Notes: generated from the sequence alone by a model not told the origin. Counted from the first letter of the stretch, positions 9,562-16,450 are shown. The stretch: 26,414 nt of DNA from JAQBDA01 sp041301185 (GCA_041301185.1 JBFYSV010000053.1:1-26414); one strand, 5' to 3'. Made by a program: numbers and translations.

Positions 9562-11046
9562 CTAATCTGCGGTTACTTCGCTCTCGTCTGGAACAGGCTC
9601 TTCATCGTCTTCTTCAGCCTGCTCTTCAGATTGATCTTCAGCTACGATTGCTTCAGCCACCTCAGTCACTTCAGCCACCTCAGTCTCTTCAGCGCCTTCT
9701 GTCTCTTGAGTATCTTCAGCGACCTCAACCACTAGTGCGTCTTCTTGGGTGGGTTTCTCCGGTTCGACTGGGGATTCTGTGCTCTCGATAGCTTCCTGCG
9801 CCTCTTCCACCTCTTCCGCCATGACCATCTTCCAGTCCAGGTCTGAGTAAGCCGCGGAGTCTACTTTGCGCAGGCTCAACCCAATACGCCGGCGCTCCGG
9901 ATCGATCTTGATCACGCGCAGGGTAACCTGATCACCTTCTTTGACCACCTCTTTAGGATGGGCAATGCGATGCTCGCTCAACTCAGAGACGTGAATCAAA
10001 CCTTCCAGGTCATCATCCAAACGGGCAAACGCGCCAAACTTAGTCAGGTGAGTGATCTTCGCCTCGATCAGCTGGCCTTCTTTCAAGTGACCAACCTGTT
10101 TCATCCAGGGATCTGGCTGTAACTGGCGCAGTGACAAGCCGATCCGCTTGCGATCTCGGTCCACACTGATGACTTTGACTTCAACTTCCTGACCGACGCT
10201 GAGCACTTCGTTGGGATGCTGGATACGTTCCCAGGAGATCTCAGACAGGTGGACCAGGCCATCGGCACCATCGATATTGACGAATGCCCCAAAATCCGCC
10301 ACGCTGGTCACCCGACCTTTACGTACATCGCCTTCCTTCAACTCATCCAGCAGCCGATCCTTGAGGGTCTCGCGGGTCTCTTGCAGGGCAGCTCTTTCAG
10401 ACAGGATCAACCGGCGCCGCTCACGGTCGACTTCAATGACGCGCACCTTAATCGCCTCGCCCACCATCCTGCCCCAACGCTGATCAGGTGTATCGCCAGA
10501 GATGGTCGAGCGCCTTACCAGGCTGATTTGCGACGCAGGTACAAAACCACGCAGACGCCCCAGAGGGACCAGCAGCCCACCCTTGTTGAATCCAATGATC
10601 TGGCTGTCGAAACCGGCTGAAGATGACAGCAACTCTTCCGCGTCTTCCCAATCCTTCTCTTCGCGTGCACGGACATACGAAAGGACTACATTGCCATTGG
10701 TATCTTCGGGGGTGAGCACATACACGGGGATTTCTAATCCCACCGTGAATGCGCTCCGCTCCTCGGCAGGGATCTGTTCCAGTTCCCTGCCAGAGATCAC
10801 GCCTTCTGACTTCGTACCAACGCTGACCAGAATTTCATTCTCGCCGAGGGTAGCGATCACGCCTGTACGAATTTCACCTTGCTTGGGAAAATCCAGACCC
10901 AGACCTTCTGCTTCCAGGAGACTCTCCATTGAAGCGGCTTCTGGTAAAGCACCTTCCGGGGTCCCCTTGGTCTCAGTTTGATCTCCAGCAACCGGCTTGA
11001 TTTCGGGCGCCTCCCCCTGCCCATTGAGGACGTCGTTTTGATCCAT
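9562..11046 (-). CDS. Four-S1-domain RNA-binding protein (ribosomal protein S1-like) with acidic tail
   Basis: A 494-residue protein with four S1 (OB-fold) RNA-binding repeats at about 56-125, 140-216, 237-307 and 322-393. The last two have the classic pattern FGAFVNIDGADGLVHLSEI and FGAFARLDDDLEGLIHVSEL, and the first two are more divergent, as in bacterial S1/RpsA proteins of four-domain type. It probably binds mRNA during translation initiation. The N-terminal 50 residues and the C-terminal 85 or so are acidic and low complexity, and the tail contains a short tandem duplication (see repeat at 9651-9686). The ATG is at 11046. A near-consensus promoter lies 42 bp upstream, divergent from the chelatase operon. 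The GGAG is about 12 nt from the ATG, a longer spacing than usual. Confidence 0.9.
   Translation of the reverse strand: MDQNDVLNGQGEAPEIKPVAGDQTETKGTPEGALPEAASMESLLEAEGLGLDFPKQGEIRTGVIATLGENEILVSVGTKSEGVISGRELEQIPAEERSAFTVGLEIPVYVLTPEDTNGNVVLSYVRAREEKDWEDAEELLSSSAGFDSQIIGFNKGGLLVPLGRLRGFVPASQISLVRRSTISGDTPDQRWGRMVGEAIKVRVIEVDRERRRLILSERAALQETRETLKDRLLDELKEGDVRKGRVTSVADFGAFVNIDGADGLVHLSEISWERIQHPNEVLSVGQEVEVKVISVDRDRKRIGLSLRQLQPDPWMKQVGHLKEGQLIEAKITHLTKFGAFARLDDDLEGLIHVSELSEHRIAHPKEVVKEGDQVTLRVIKIDPERRRIGLSLRKVDSAAYSDLDWKMVMAEEVEEAQEAIESTESPVEPEKPTQEDALVVEVAEDTQETEGAEETEVAEVTEVAEAIVAEDQSEEQAEEDDEEPVPDESEVTAD
9651..9686 (-). repeat. Two tandem 18-bp copies in the S1 protein tail
   Basis: Bases 9651-9668 and 9669-9686 are identical except for the last base. 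They encode two copies of a TEVAE-type hexapeptide in the acidic tail, keeping the reading frame. This looks like slippage-driven expansion of low-complexity coding sequence. Confidence 0.8.
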
Positions 11047-11087
11047 AAAATATACTTACTCCAGGTTCCGATTGAGATATGACGTAC

Positions 11088-11116
11088 ATTATAAAGCGGA
11101 TAGACAAAGTTGGCAA
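11088..11116 (-). promoter_or_regulatory. Sigma-70-type promoter for the S1-domain gene
   Basis: On the minus strand TTGCCA (11116-11111) and a perfect TATAAT (11093-11088) are 17 bp apart. Transcription would begin around 11081, leaving a leader of about 35 nt before the ATG at 11046. Confidence 0.85.
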
Positions 11117-11123
11117 CCTTTGT
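11104..11123. promoter_or_regulatory. Imperfect palindrome lying across both -35 boxes
   Basis: GTTG-G-CAAC sits at the centre (11109-11117) and is flanked by ACAAA and TTTGT. With one extra C on the right arm this is a nearly symmetric 20-bp site that overlaps the -35 boxes of the two divergent promoters. It is a candidate operator for shared control, or partly a by-product of two facing -35 elements. Confidence 0.4.
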
Positions 11124-11148
11124 GAAAAGATTGAGACTGGATTATAAT
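11120..11148 (+). promoter_or_regulatory. Sigma-70-type promoter for the chelatase operon
   Basis: TTGTGA at 11120-11125 and a perfect TATAAT at 11143-11148 are 17 bp apart. Transcription would begin near 11155, so the leader before ATG 11167 is only about a dozen bases and holds little beyond the GAGGG ribosome binding site. This also rules out a longer N-terminus starting inside the promoter. Confidence 0.85.
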
Positions 11149-11166
11149 GGGCAGGCGAGGGACAAA

Positions 11167-12270
11167 ATGCCGCCAATTTACCCATTTACTGCGATTGTCG
11201 GGCAAGAGCGCATGAAGCGCGCCCTGGTTCTGAATGCTGTTGACCCGCGTATCGGGGGCGTGCTCATCCGCGGCGAGCGCGGAACTGCCAAGTCTACCGC
11301 AGCGCGCGCCCTGGCTGCTCTGCTGCCAAGCGTGGCAGTAGTCAGCGACTGCCGGTTCGGGTGCGACCCCGACCGTCCCACAACCTGGTGCACAGAATGC
11401 AGGGAGCGAGTCAGCCGGGGCGAATCTCTCCCGGTAGAGCTACGCACCACACCCTTTGTCAATTTACCGGTCTCTGCCACTGAAGATCGCGTGGTCGGCA
11501 CGCTGGATATCGAAAAGGCGATTCAAAAGGGCGAGCGCCATTTTGAGCCGGGTGTTCTGGCAGCCGCCAACCGCGGGCTTCTCTATATCGATGAAGTTAA
11601 TCTACTGGATGACCACGTGGTCGACCTGCTGCTTGATTCAGCCGCAATGGGAATGAACATCGTTGAGCGGGAGGGAATTTCGTTTTCTCACCCGGCGCGG
11701 TTCATCCTGGTGGGCACCATGAACCCCGAAGAGGGCGACCTGCGTCCCCAGCTGCTAGACCGGTTTGCCTTATCCGTAGAAATTCATGGTATTCGGGACG
11801 CCAGGGAGCGCGTGCTGATCATCGAACGCAACCTGGCTTACGAGAGCGCATCGGACGACTTCCGCCAGCAATGGCTACCGAAAGAAGATGATCTCTCCCA
11901 CAATATTGAGCGTGCCCGTACCCTGGTTGACCAGGTTCAATACACCCGCCGGGACTTGTTATCGATTGCTGCCTTGAGCGCATCGCTGAACGTAGACGGT
12001 CACCGCGCCGACCTGGTCATCCTGAAAACCGCCCGGGCGCACGCCGCTTTCGAGGGGCGTTCATCCATCACGGATCGGGATATCGCCCTGGCTGCCGAGC
12101 TTGCCCTGCCGCACCGAATCAAGCGCGGCCCCTTCCACCAGGCTGAAATCAGCATGGAGGACCTGCAAGAGCGCATCGAGCAGCTGCAAGGGGCAAACGC
12201 CGGCGCCGGCGAGCCGGAAATGCTGCCCGATGAGCAGCAGGCTGAAGGTCACGAAAAAAAAAAGCGGTAA
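11167..12270 (+). CDS. Magnesium/cobalt chelatase ATPase (ChlI/BchI-like), 0-frame product of a probable frameshifted chlID gene
   Basis: An AAA+ ATPase of 367 residues: Walker A GERGTAKS (36-43), a four-cysteine insert C62-C66-C75-C78 seen in this chelatase group, Walker B LLYIDE (138-143), and the sensor-like GTMNPEEGDLRPQLLDRF (183-200). ChlI-type rings power insertion of Mg2+ or Co2+ into tetrapyrroles together with a VWA-containing D subunit and a large H/CobN subunit. No large subunit gene is in the window. The ATG at 11167 has GAGGG 5 nt upstream and a promoter just before it. The ORF ends in a lysine run encoded by A10 and a UAA four bases after the run. The VWA ORF continues in the -1 frame, so this is probably the short product of one gene. 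Cobalt is likelier than magnesium if the organism is non-photosynthetic (inference). Confidence 0.88.
   Translation: MPPIYPFTAIVGQERMKRALVLNAVDPRIGGVLIRGERGTAKSTAARALAALLPSVAVVSDCRFGCDPDRPTTWCTECRERVSRGESLPVELRTTPFVNLPVSATEDRVVGTLDIEKAIQKGERHFEPGVLAAANRGLLYIDEVNLLDDHVVDLLLDSAAMGMNIVEREGISFSHPARFILVGTMNPEEGDLRPQLLDRFALSVEIHGIRDARERVLIIERNLAYESASDDFRQQWLPKEDDLSHNIERARTLVDQVQYTRRDLLSIAALSASLNVDGHRADLVILKTARAHAAFEGRSSITDRDIALAAELALPHRIKRGPFHQAEISMEDLQERIEQLQGANAGAGEPEMLPDEQQAEGHEKKKR
12254..12270 (+). other. A10 slippery run and stop: candidate programmed -1 frameshift or transcriptional slippage site
   Basis: Ten A residues occupy 12254-12263. In the 0 frame they read GAA-AAA-AAA-AAG, so the last seven bases are A-AAA-AAG, the heptamer used in dnaX, in the right phase. 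CGG and UAA (12268-12270) follow. AAGG at 12245-12248 is a possible upstream Shine-Dalgarno-like stimulator. No convincing hairpin lies at the usual 5-9 nt downstream spacing. Ten A residues are also long enough for RNA polymerase slippage. Either route would join the ATPase frame to the VWA frame at 12264. Confidence 0.7.
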
Positions 12271-12428
12271 GTCAAGAGATACAGGAAGAGGCCTCTAGCC
12301 AGCAACTGTCTGAGCCTTCCTCCCAAAAAGTATTTGATACCGGGACTGCCAACTGGTGGGAAGGGGGCGAAAAGGTCAAAATCGGCCAATCTTTTATCCC
12401 GCGCAAGATCGAAAATCCCCTCGACCGG

Positions 12429-13214
12429 ATGACTCGCCGCCACAGCGGGCGGCGTTCTCGCAGTCGCACAGACCGAAAACGCGGGCGCTATATCCAGGCT
12501 CGCCCCTCGCCAGGTAAGGCAGATGACCTGGCCTTTGACGCCACCTTACGGGCAGCCGCGCCTTTTCAGACCCAACGCAGCGAGATGCGCAAGCGGGTTG
12601 CGTTTGCCATCCGCTCCAGTGATTACCAAAGGAAAGTGCGCGTCAAGAAGACAGCCAACCTGGTGCTCTTCGTGGTGGACGCCTCCTGGTCGATGGCGGT
12701 TGCCGAGCGGATGACCGCTACCAAAGGAGCGATTCTCTCCCTGCTGACGGACGCTTACCAGCGCCGCGATCGGGTTGGGCTGGTGGTGTTCCAGAAAGAC
12801 CGTGCTACACTGGTCTTGACTCCCACCAACTCCATCCAGCTAGCGCAGCGCGCCCTGGCAGATATCCCGGTAGGCGGGAAAACACCTCTCTCGGCGGGTC
12901 TCTTTTTAGCCCACCAGATTGTGCAGAAAGAGCGCGTTGTCCATCCTGATGTGATGCCCTTGATTATCTTGCTCACCGACGGCGCTGGAAATGTTTCGAT
13001 GAGCTCCATACCGCCCCAAGAAGAATCTCACCGCATCGCCGAGCAGATCGCAGAAGACGAGATCCGCAGTGTGGTGATCAATATGGAGCACGCCGCCTTC
13101 GACCAGGGATTAGCCCAAACCCTGGCAGAGCACCTGGATGCCCCTTGCTATACACTCAGCGAGCTGAAAGCAGAGGCCCTTTACCAGCGCGTGCGCGAGG
13201 AGATGGCTGTCTGA
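12429..13214 (+). CDS. Chelatase VWA part (ChlD-like), probably made as a frameshift fusion with the upstream ATPase
   Basis: A von Willebrand A domain with a full metal-ion site: DASWS at residues 84-88, the Thr in GGKTPLSAG and the Asp in LLTDG. The stretch GRRSRSRTDRKRGRYIQAR and DLAFDATLRAAAP before it is typical of ChlD and of fused ChlI-ChlD proteins. The listed ATG at 12429 is the first possible start in this frame, yet it has no ribosome binding site. The frame is open and reads as chelatase-like linker back to 12264, with no ATG, GTG or TTG in between. Independent initiation is therefore doubtful. A -1 shift at the A10 run would give one protein of about 682 residues, a normal size for fused chelatase subunits. 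The aminotransferase ATG follows one base after its stop. Confidence 0.85.
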   Translation: MTRRHSGRRSRSRTDRKRGRYIQARPSPGKADDLAFDATLRAAAPFQTQRSEMRKRVAFAIRSSDYQRKVRVKKTANLVLFVVDASWSMAVAERMTATKGAILSLLTDAYQRRDRVGLVVFQKDRATLVLTPTNSIQLAQRALADIPVGGKTPLSAGLFLAHQIVQKERVVHPDVMPLIILLTDGAGNVSMSSIPPQEESHRIAEQIAEDEIRSVVINMEHAAFDQGLAQTLAEHLDAPCYTLSELKAEALYQRVREEMAV

Positions 13215-13215
13215 T

Positions 13216-14364
13216 ATGCCCCAGTCCGCCCACCGATTGACGTATTTTACCGACTCGGTCATCAACCAGATGACCCTCCTGGCAAGGCGCAGCGGCGCCA
13301 TTAACCTGGCATCGGGTTTTCCGGATTTTAACCCGCCAGACGAATTGCTGGCAGCTGCCGAGCGCGCCTTGCGGGCAGGCTATAACCAGTATGCCATACC
13401 CTGGGGATCAACTCATATCCGCCAGGCGTTGGCAGCCAAACAATCCCGCTGGATGGGTTTAGAGATCGACCCCGATGCGCATATCACGGTGACCTGCGGA
13501 GGCACCGAGGCCATGTTGGCTGCGATGCTATCGGTATGTAACCCCGGCGACCGGGTAATTGTGTTCTCGCCGTTTTACGAGACCTACGAGCCAGATATTG
13601 CCATGTGCGGGGCAGAACCGGTTTTCGTCACGCTGCACCCGCCACAGTTCAACTTTGACCCGGCAGAATTGCGCCGGGCATTCCAGCAACATCCCAAAGC
13701 GCTGATCCTGTGCAATCCGTCTAACCCGTGCGGCAAGGTCTTCACCCCACAGGAGCTCCAAATAATTGCAGACCTGGCACAGGAGTTCGACACCCTGGTG
13801 ATCACCGACGAGGTGTACGAGCATATCGTCTACCCGCCTAATTTCCACACCTATCTTGCCAGCCTGCCGGGTATGTTCGAGCGCACCCTTTCCTGCGGCT
13901 CGCTTTCAAAGACGTATGCCATCACCGGCTGGCGGCTGGGTTACGTGATTGCCTCTCCCCAGCTTACCGCCGGAGTGCGAAAAGTCCACGATTACCTGAC
14001 CCTGTGTGCGGCTGCTCCATTACAAGAAGCGGCCGCCACAGCTTTGGCTTTCCCAGATAGCTATTATCACGATTTGCAAGCTGGGTACACCCGCCGGCGA
14101 GATATCTTCTTGCAAGGTCTTCAGCAGGCAGGCCTGGCGTTCAGCGAACCTCAGGGCGCTTACTTTGTGCTGGCAGATATCTCACGATTTGGATTCGAAG
14201 ACGACCTTTCTTTTTGCACCTGGCTGGTGGAGAAGACCGGTGTTGCCGGTGTGCCTGGCTCGAGCTTTTTCCACGAGCCTATCCATCACTACATCCGGCT
14301 GAACTTCGCTAAAAAAGATGAAACATTATTTGAGGCCTGCCGGCGGCTGGCTCAACTTGCCTGA
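13216..14364 (+). CDS. Class I/II PLP-dependent aminotransferase
   Basis: A 382-residue fold-type I aminotransferase. Family marks are INLASGFPDF (29-38), GYNQYAIPWG (55-64), CGGTEAM (94-100), CNPSNPCGK (166-174, with N170), TDEVYEH (197-203) and SLSKTYAITGWRLGY with the PLP lysine K232 and R240. The GFPDF and NQYAIPWG patterns resemble the methionine/kynurenine/glutamine aminotransferase subgroup, but the substrate cannot be fixed from sequence. It starts one base after the chelatase VWA stop, with GAGGAG about 13 nt upstream, so it is probably translated from the same mRNA. Its link to tetrapyrrole metallation is not obvious. Confidence 0.9.
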   Translation: MPQSAHRLTYFTDSVINQMTLLARRSGAINLASGFPDFNPPDELLAAAERALRAGYNQYAIPWGSTHIRQALAAKQSRWMGLEIDPDAHITVTCGGTEAMLAAMLSVCNPGDRVIVFSPFYETYEPDIAMCGAEPVFVTLHPPQFNFDPAELRRAFQQHPKALILCNPSNPCGKVFTPQELQIIADLAQEFDTLVITDEVYEHIVYPPNFHTYLASLPGMFERTLSCGSLSKTYAITGWRLGYVIASPQLTAGVRKVHDYLTLCAAAPLQEAAATALAFPDSYYHDLQAGYTRRRDIFLQGLQQAGLAFSEPQGAYFVLADISRFGFEDDLSFCTWLVEKTGVAGVPGSSFFHEPIHHYIRLNFAKKDETLFEACRRLAQLA

Positions 14365-14377
14365 CAATCCTGAAGCA

Positions 14378-15916
14378 ATGCGCTCTTTTACTCGCCTAGT
14401 TGCCATTTTGATATCTATAGTTCTGCTGGGTGTATTGCCAGCAGCCTGTTCTGAGCCAGTTCCCGAGTTAGAAATTGGGTTCCCGGGAACTGCCATTACC
14501 CCGGAGACGGCTGTAACTGCCACACTTCCTGCGACACAGGCTGCCACCCCGGAGACAAATCCATCACCGGTCCCTCCACCAACGGCTGAAGCTACCCCCG
14601 GCGGTAGCCAAACCGATGCCCTGCCCCGCACCCGCTACCAGCTGACCGCGGTGCTGAACTATGCACATCATTACCTGGTGGTGGATGAGGTGATCCACTA
14701 TACCAATCGCCAGGAGCAGCCTTTGCCGGAACTGCTCTTAATGGTCGATCCACTTTACTATCCAGGGGTGTTTAATTTAAAGAGTTTTACCGGTCAGGAT
14801 GGTCAACAAGCGATAAATTACACCATAGAGACCGGTCAGATCCGGGTGAGCTTACCTGAACCACTCGCTCCTGGCGCTTCGATCAGCTTCTCACTCTCCT
14901 ACGAGCTGAACCTGCCTTCACCGACACCCTCCGCCGCGGTGAGGCCCATCCCATTCGGATACACAGCCCGCCAGGTGAACCTGGTGGATTGGTACCCTTT
15001 CATCCCACCCTATCTACCGGGAGAAGGCTGGCAAGCCCACCAGGCAGGTTTCTTCGGCGAGCACCAGGTGTATGAGCTGGCGGATTTTGAAGTAAGCCTG
15101 AGTTTGAGCGATACAGGGCAAGATATGCATATTGCTGCCAGTGCGCCCGCCAGGATAGAAGGCGATTGGCATCATTACCAGCACCAGGCGGCACGCAATT
15201 TCGCCTGGTCTGCCAGCCATATGTACCAGGTCTTTTCAACGACCGTGGGGGATACCACCATCTTAAGCTACGCCTTCCCCGACCATACAACTGCTGGCGA
15301 AGCGACTCTGCGCACTACCGCTGAAGCTTTGGAACTGTACAGTGATCTGTATGCACCTTACCCTCGCCAGCTTCTCTCGGTTGTGGAGGCCGATTTTCTG
15401 GACGGCATGGAATACGACGGGTTATATTTCCTGAGCAACGGATTTTATAACCTCTACCAGGGGAGACCGGATGAATACTTAATCACAATCGCCGCCCATG
15501 AAACGGCTCACCAGTGGTTTTATGCAATGGTGGGCAATGATCAGGCGCTCGAACCCTGGTTGGACGAGGCACTCTGCACCTACCAGGAACGCATCTTCTA
15601 CGAGCATCTCTATCCTGATGCGCTGGATTGGTGGTGGGCTTTCCGGGTGAACTATTACGACCCACGCGGCTGGGTTGACGGGACAATTTACAACCCAGAA
15701 GGATATCGTGCTTATCGGGACGCAATCTACCTGAATGGGGCGGTTTTCCTGGAGGAGCTGCGCCTGGAAATTGGAGAAGATATTTTCTTTAACTTTCTAA
15801 AGGATTACGTCGACCAGACAAAAAACCAGATCGCAACGGGCAATGATTTCTTTGCTGTTCTTGAACAGCATACTCAAGCTGATCTCTCAGCTTTGATCGC
15901 TAAGTACTTTCATTAG
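14378..15916 (+). CDS. Lipoprotein M1-family zinc metallopeptidase
   Basis: A surface-anchored aminopeptidase-like protein of 512 residues. A hydrophobic signal ends in the lipobox LPAAC (C24), followed by a Pro/Thr/Ala-rich linker to about residue 85. The zinc site is HETAH at 374-378, then exactly 18 residues to the E397 of WLDEALCTY, the HExxH-x18-E layout of M1 peptidases. LDGMEYDGL before it corresponds to the GxMEN substrate loop with Tyr in place of Asn. The true start is ATG 14378; an in-frame ATG at 14318 lies inside the aminotransferase gene and would bury the signal peptide. The start has only a weak GAAG upstream, and coupling to the aminotransferase stop 13 bp before is likely. 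Confidence 0.9.
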   Translation: MRSFTRLVAILISIVLLGVLPAACSEPVPELEIGFPGTAITPETAVTATLPATQAATPETNPSPVPPPTAEATPGGSQTDALPRTRYQLTAVLNYAHHYLVVDEVIHYTNRQEQPLPELLLMVDPLYYPGVFNLKSFTGQDGQQAINYTIETGQIRVSLPEPLAPGASISFSLSYELNLPSPTPSAAVRPIPFGYTARQVNLVDWYPFIPPYLPGEGWQAHQAGFFGEHQVYELADFEVSLSLSDTGQDMHIAASAPARIEGDWHHYQHQAARNFAWSASHMYQVFSTTVGDTTILSYAFPDHTTAGEATLRTTAEALELYSDLYAPYPRQLLSVVEADFLDGMEYDGLYFLSNGFYNLYQGRPDEYLITIAAHETAHQWFYAMVGNDQALEPWLDEALCTYQERIFYEHLYPDALDWWWAFRVNYYDPRGWVDGTIYNPEGYRAYRDAIYLNGAVFLEELRLEIGEDIFFNFLKDYVDQTKNQIATGNDFFAVLEQHTQADLSALIAKYFH

Positions 15917-16005
15917 AGGGGCAACTGCCCTGTTTGCCTTATTAGAGAAATGAATCATATCTTACTTAATCTTTATTATAGTCATCGTAGTAGAGGCTGG
16001 GGATA

Positions 16006-16014
16006 TGTGGATAA
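16006..16014 (-). promoter_or_regulatory. DnaA box, perfect
   Basis: TTATCCACA on the minus strand, directly followed (minus direction) by a second box-like TATCCCCAG, a GC-rich spacer and CTA trinucleotides. Confidence 0.7.
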
Positions 16015-16096
16015 GAGAATCGAGGCCACTAAAAAACCATAGATGCAGGGATAGGGGTTCTGTGTCACCCAGATAGGCGGTGTTTGTTAATCCAGA

Positions 16097-16105
16097 TTAT
16101 CCCCA
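16097..16105 (+). promoter_or_regulatory. DnaA box, one mismatch
   Basis: TTATCCCCA on the plus strand, differing from TTATCCACA at one base. Confidence 0.45.
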
Positions 16106-16190
16106 GCAGCAAATGGGATAATAAGGAGGAAACGGGAACTGAAAAACCACAAAAACAGCGAAAAAGGTTATTTGGGGGTGGGCTCAAAGA

Positions 16191-16211
16191 TACCCCCATA
16201 TATAGGGGGTA
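16191..16211. repeat. Hairpin TACCCCC/GGGGGTA, part of a repeated 13-bp element
   Basis: TACCCCC and GGGGGTA form a 7-bp stem around ATATATA. The 13-mer CCCCATATATAGG inside it (16194-16206) recurs exactly at 16335-16347 near the other end of the origin-like region. The role is unknown. Confidence 0.6.
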
Positions 16212-16227
16212 CAGGAGTAGCGATAAT

Positions 16228-16249
16228 TCGCACAAAAGTGCGAGTTTTC
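16228..16249 (+). other. Small hairpin followed by T run (terminator-like)
   Basis: TCGCAC, an AAAA loop and GTGCGA form a 6-bp stem followed by GTTTTCC. It could end readthrough from the M1 peptidase gene, or it may be incidental within the origin-like region. Confidence 0.3.
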
Positions 16250-16264
16250 CCCAAAACAAGGCAC

Positions 16265-16294
16265 TTATCCACAGTTTTCCGCGGGTTATCCACA
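16265..16294 (+). promoter_or_regulatory. Pair of perfect DnaA boxes, two helical turns apart
   Basis: TTATCCACA at 16265-16273 and again at 16286-16294, both on the plus strand and each followed by G. The 21-bp spacing puts both on the same face of the helix. Confidence 0.75.
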
Positions 16295-16379
16295 GTCTGG
16301 GAGTTGAAGACGCTCATCTTGGTTATCTAGACAACCCCATATATAGGCTGCTTTCGTGGCCTAATTTTGTCGAAAGTAC

Positions 16380-16408
16380 TTGACAAGCGAGAGTTTTTAG
16401 GCTATTAT
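16380..16408 (+). promoter_or_regulatory. Near-consensus sigma-70 promoter for the small-protein/regulator/MFS unit
   Basis: A perfect TTGACA at 16380-16385 and TATTAT at 16403-16408 are separated by 17 bp. Transcription would begin near 16415, inside the operator array that follows. A promoter this strong generally needs repression, which fits the ArsR-type regulator encoded downstream. Confidence 0.88.
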
Positions 16409-16450
16409 CTAATTAGATATATGTCTAATATAGATGTTGGTCTAGTTAGA
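16408..16450. promoter_or_regulatory. Three evenly spaced TCTA-n-TAGA palindromes (operator array)
   Basis: TCTAATTAGA (16408-16417), TCTAATATAGA (16424-16434) and TCTAGTTAGA (16441-16450) share arms TCTA and TAGA, with 6-bp spacers and a 16-17 bp repeat period. The first is a perfect 10-bp palindrome that begins at the last base of the -10 box, so the array covers the transcription start. It is most simply the binding site of the ArsR-type regulator encoded from 16697, an inference from position. Confidence 0.7.

Larger units (their letters stand above)
15936..16331. other. Candidate replication origin (oriC-like): AT-rich segment, CTA trinucleotides and DnaA-box cluster
   Basis: Most of the 574-bp gene-free stretch 15917-16490. 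From left to right it has an AT-rich segment (7 G/C in 15941-15980), a CTA-CTA...CTA series on the minus strand (15993-15979), a GC-rich spacer, a perfect DnaA box (16006-16014, minus), a one-mismatch box (16097-16105), two perfect boxes (16265-16273 and 16286-16294, plus, 21 bp apart) and a 7/9 match at 16323-16331. Read on the minus strand, box, GC spacer, trinucleotides and AT-rich tract come in the same order as in the Bacillus basal unwinding region. A perfect 9-mer is expected about once per 131 kb on both strands. dnaA itself is not in the window, so a DnaA-titrating or regulatory locus is the alternative. Confidence 0.55.

Noticed and set aside
11110..11166. Longer N-terminus for the chelatase ATPase starting at 11110
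   Set aside because: It would start upstream of the TATAAT at 11143-11148, outside the expected transcript; ATG 11167 has its own GAGGG.
12284..12320. Possible stimulatory hairpin downstream of the A10 frameshift site
   Set aside because: It gives only about 7 bp with a 2-nt bulge and starts 20 nt after the slippery run, beyond the usual 5-9 nt spacing.
14318..14377. Earlier in-frame ATG for the M1 peptidase
   Set aside because: It overlaps the aminotransferase gene and would place 20 residues before a clear lipoprotein signal.
15919..15930. GGGC-AACT-GCCC hairpin right after the M1 peptidase stop
   Set aside because: The stem is only 4-5 bp and the following bases are only mildly T-rich, so it is too weak to list as a terminator.
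16084..16383. 99-codon plus-strand frame in the origin-like region
   Set aside because: It runs through DnaA boxes and palindromes, has atypical composition and no family similarity. The noncoding explanation fits better.
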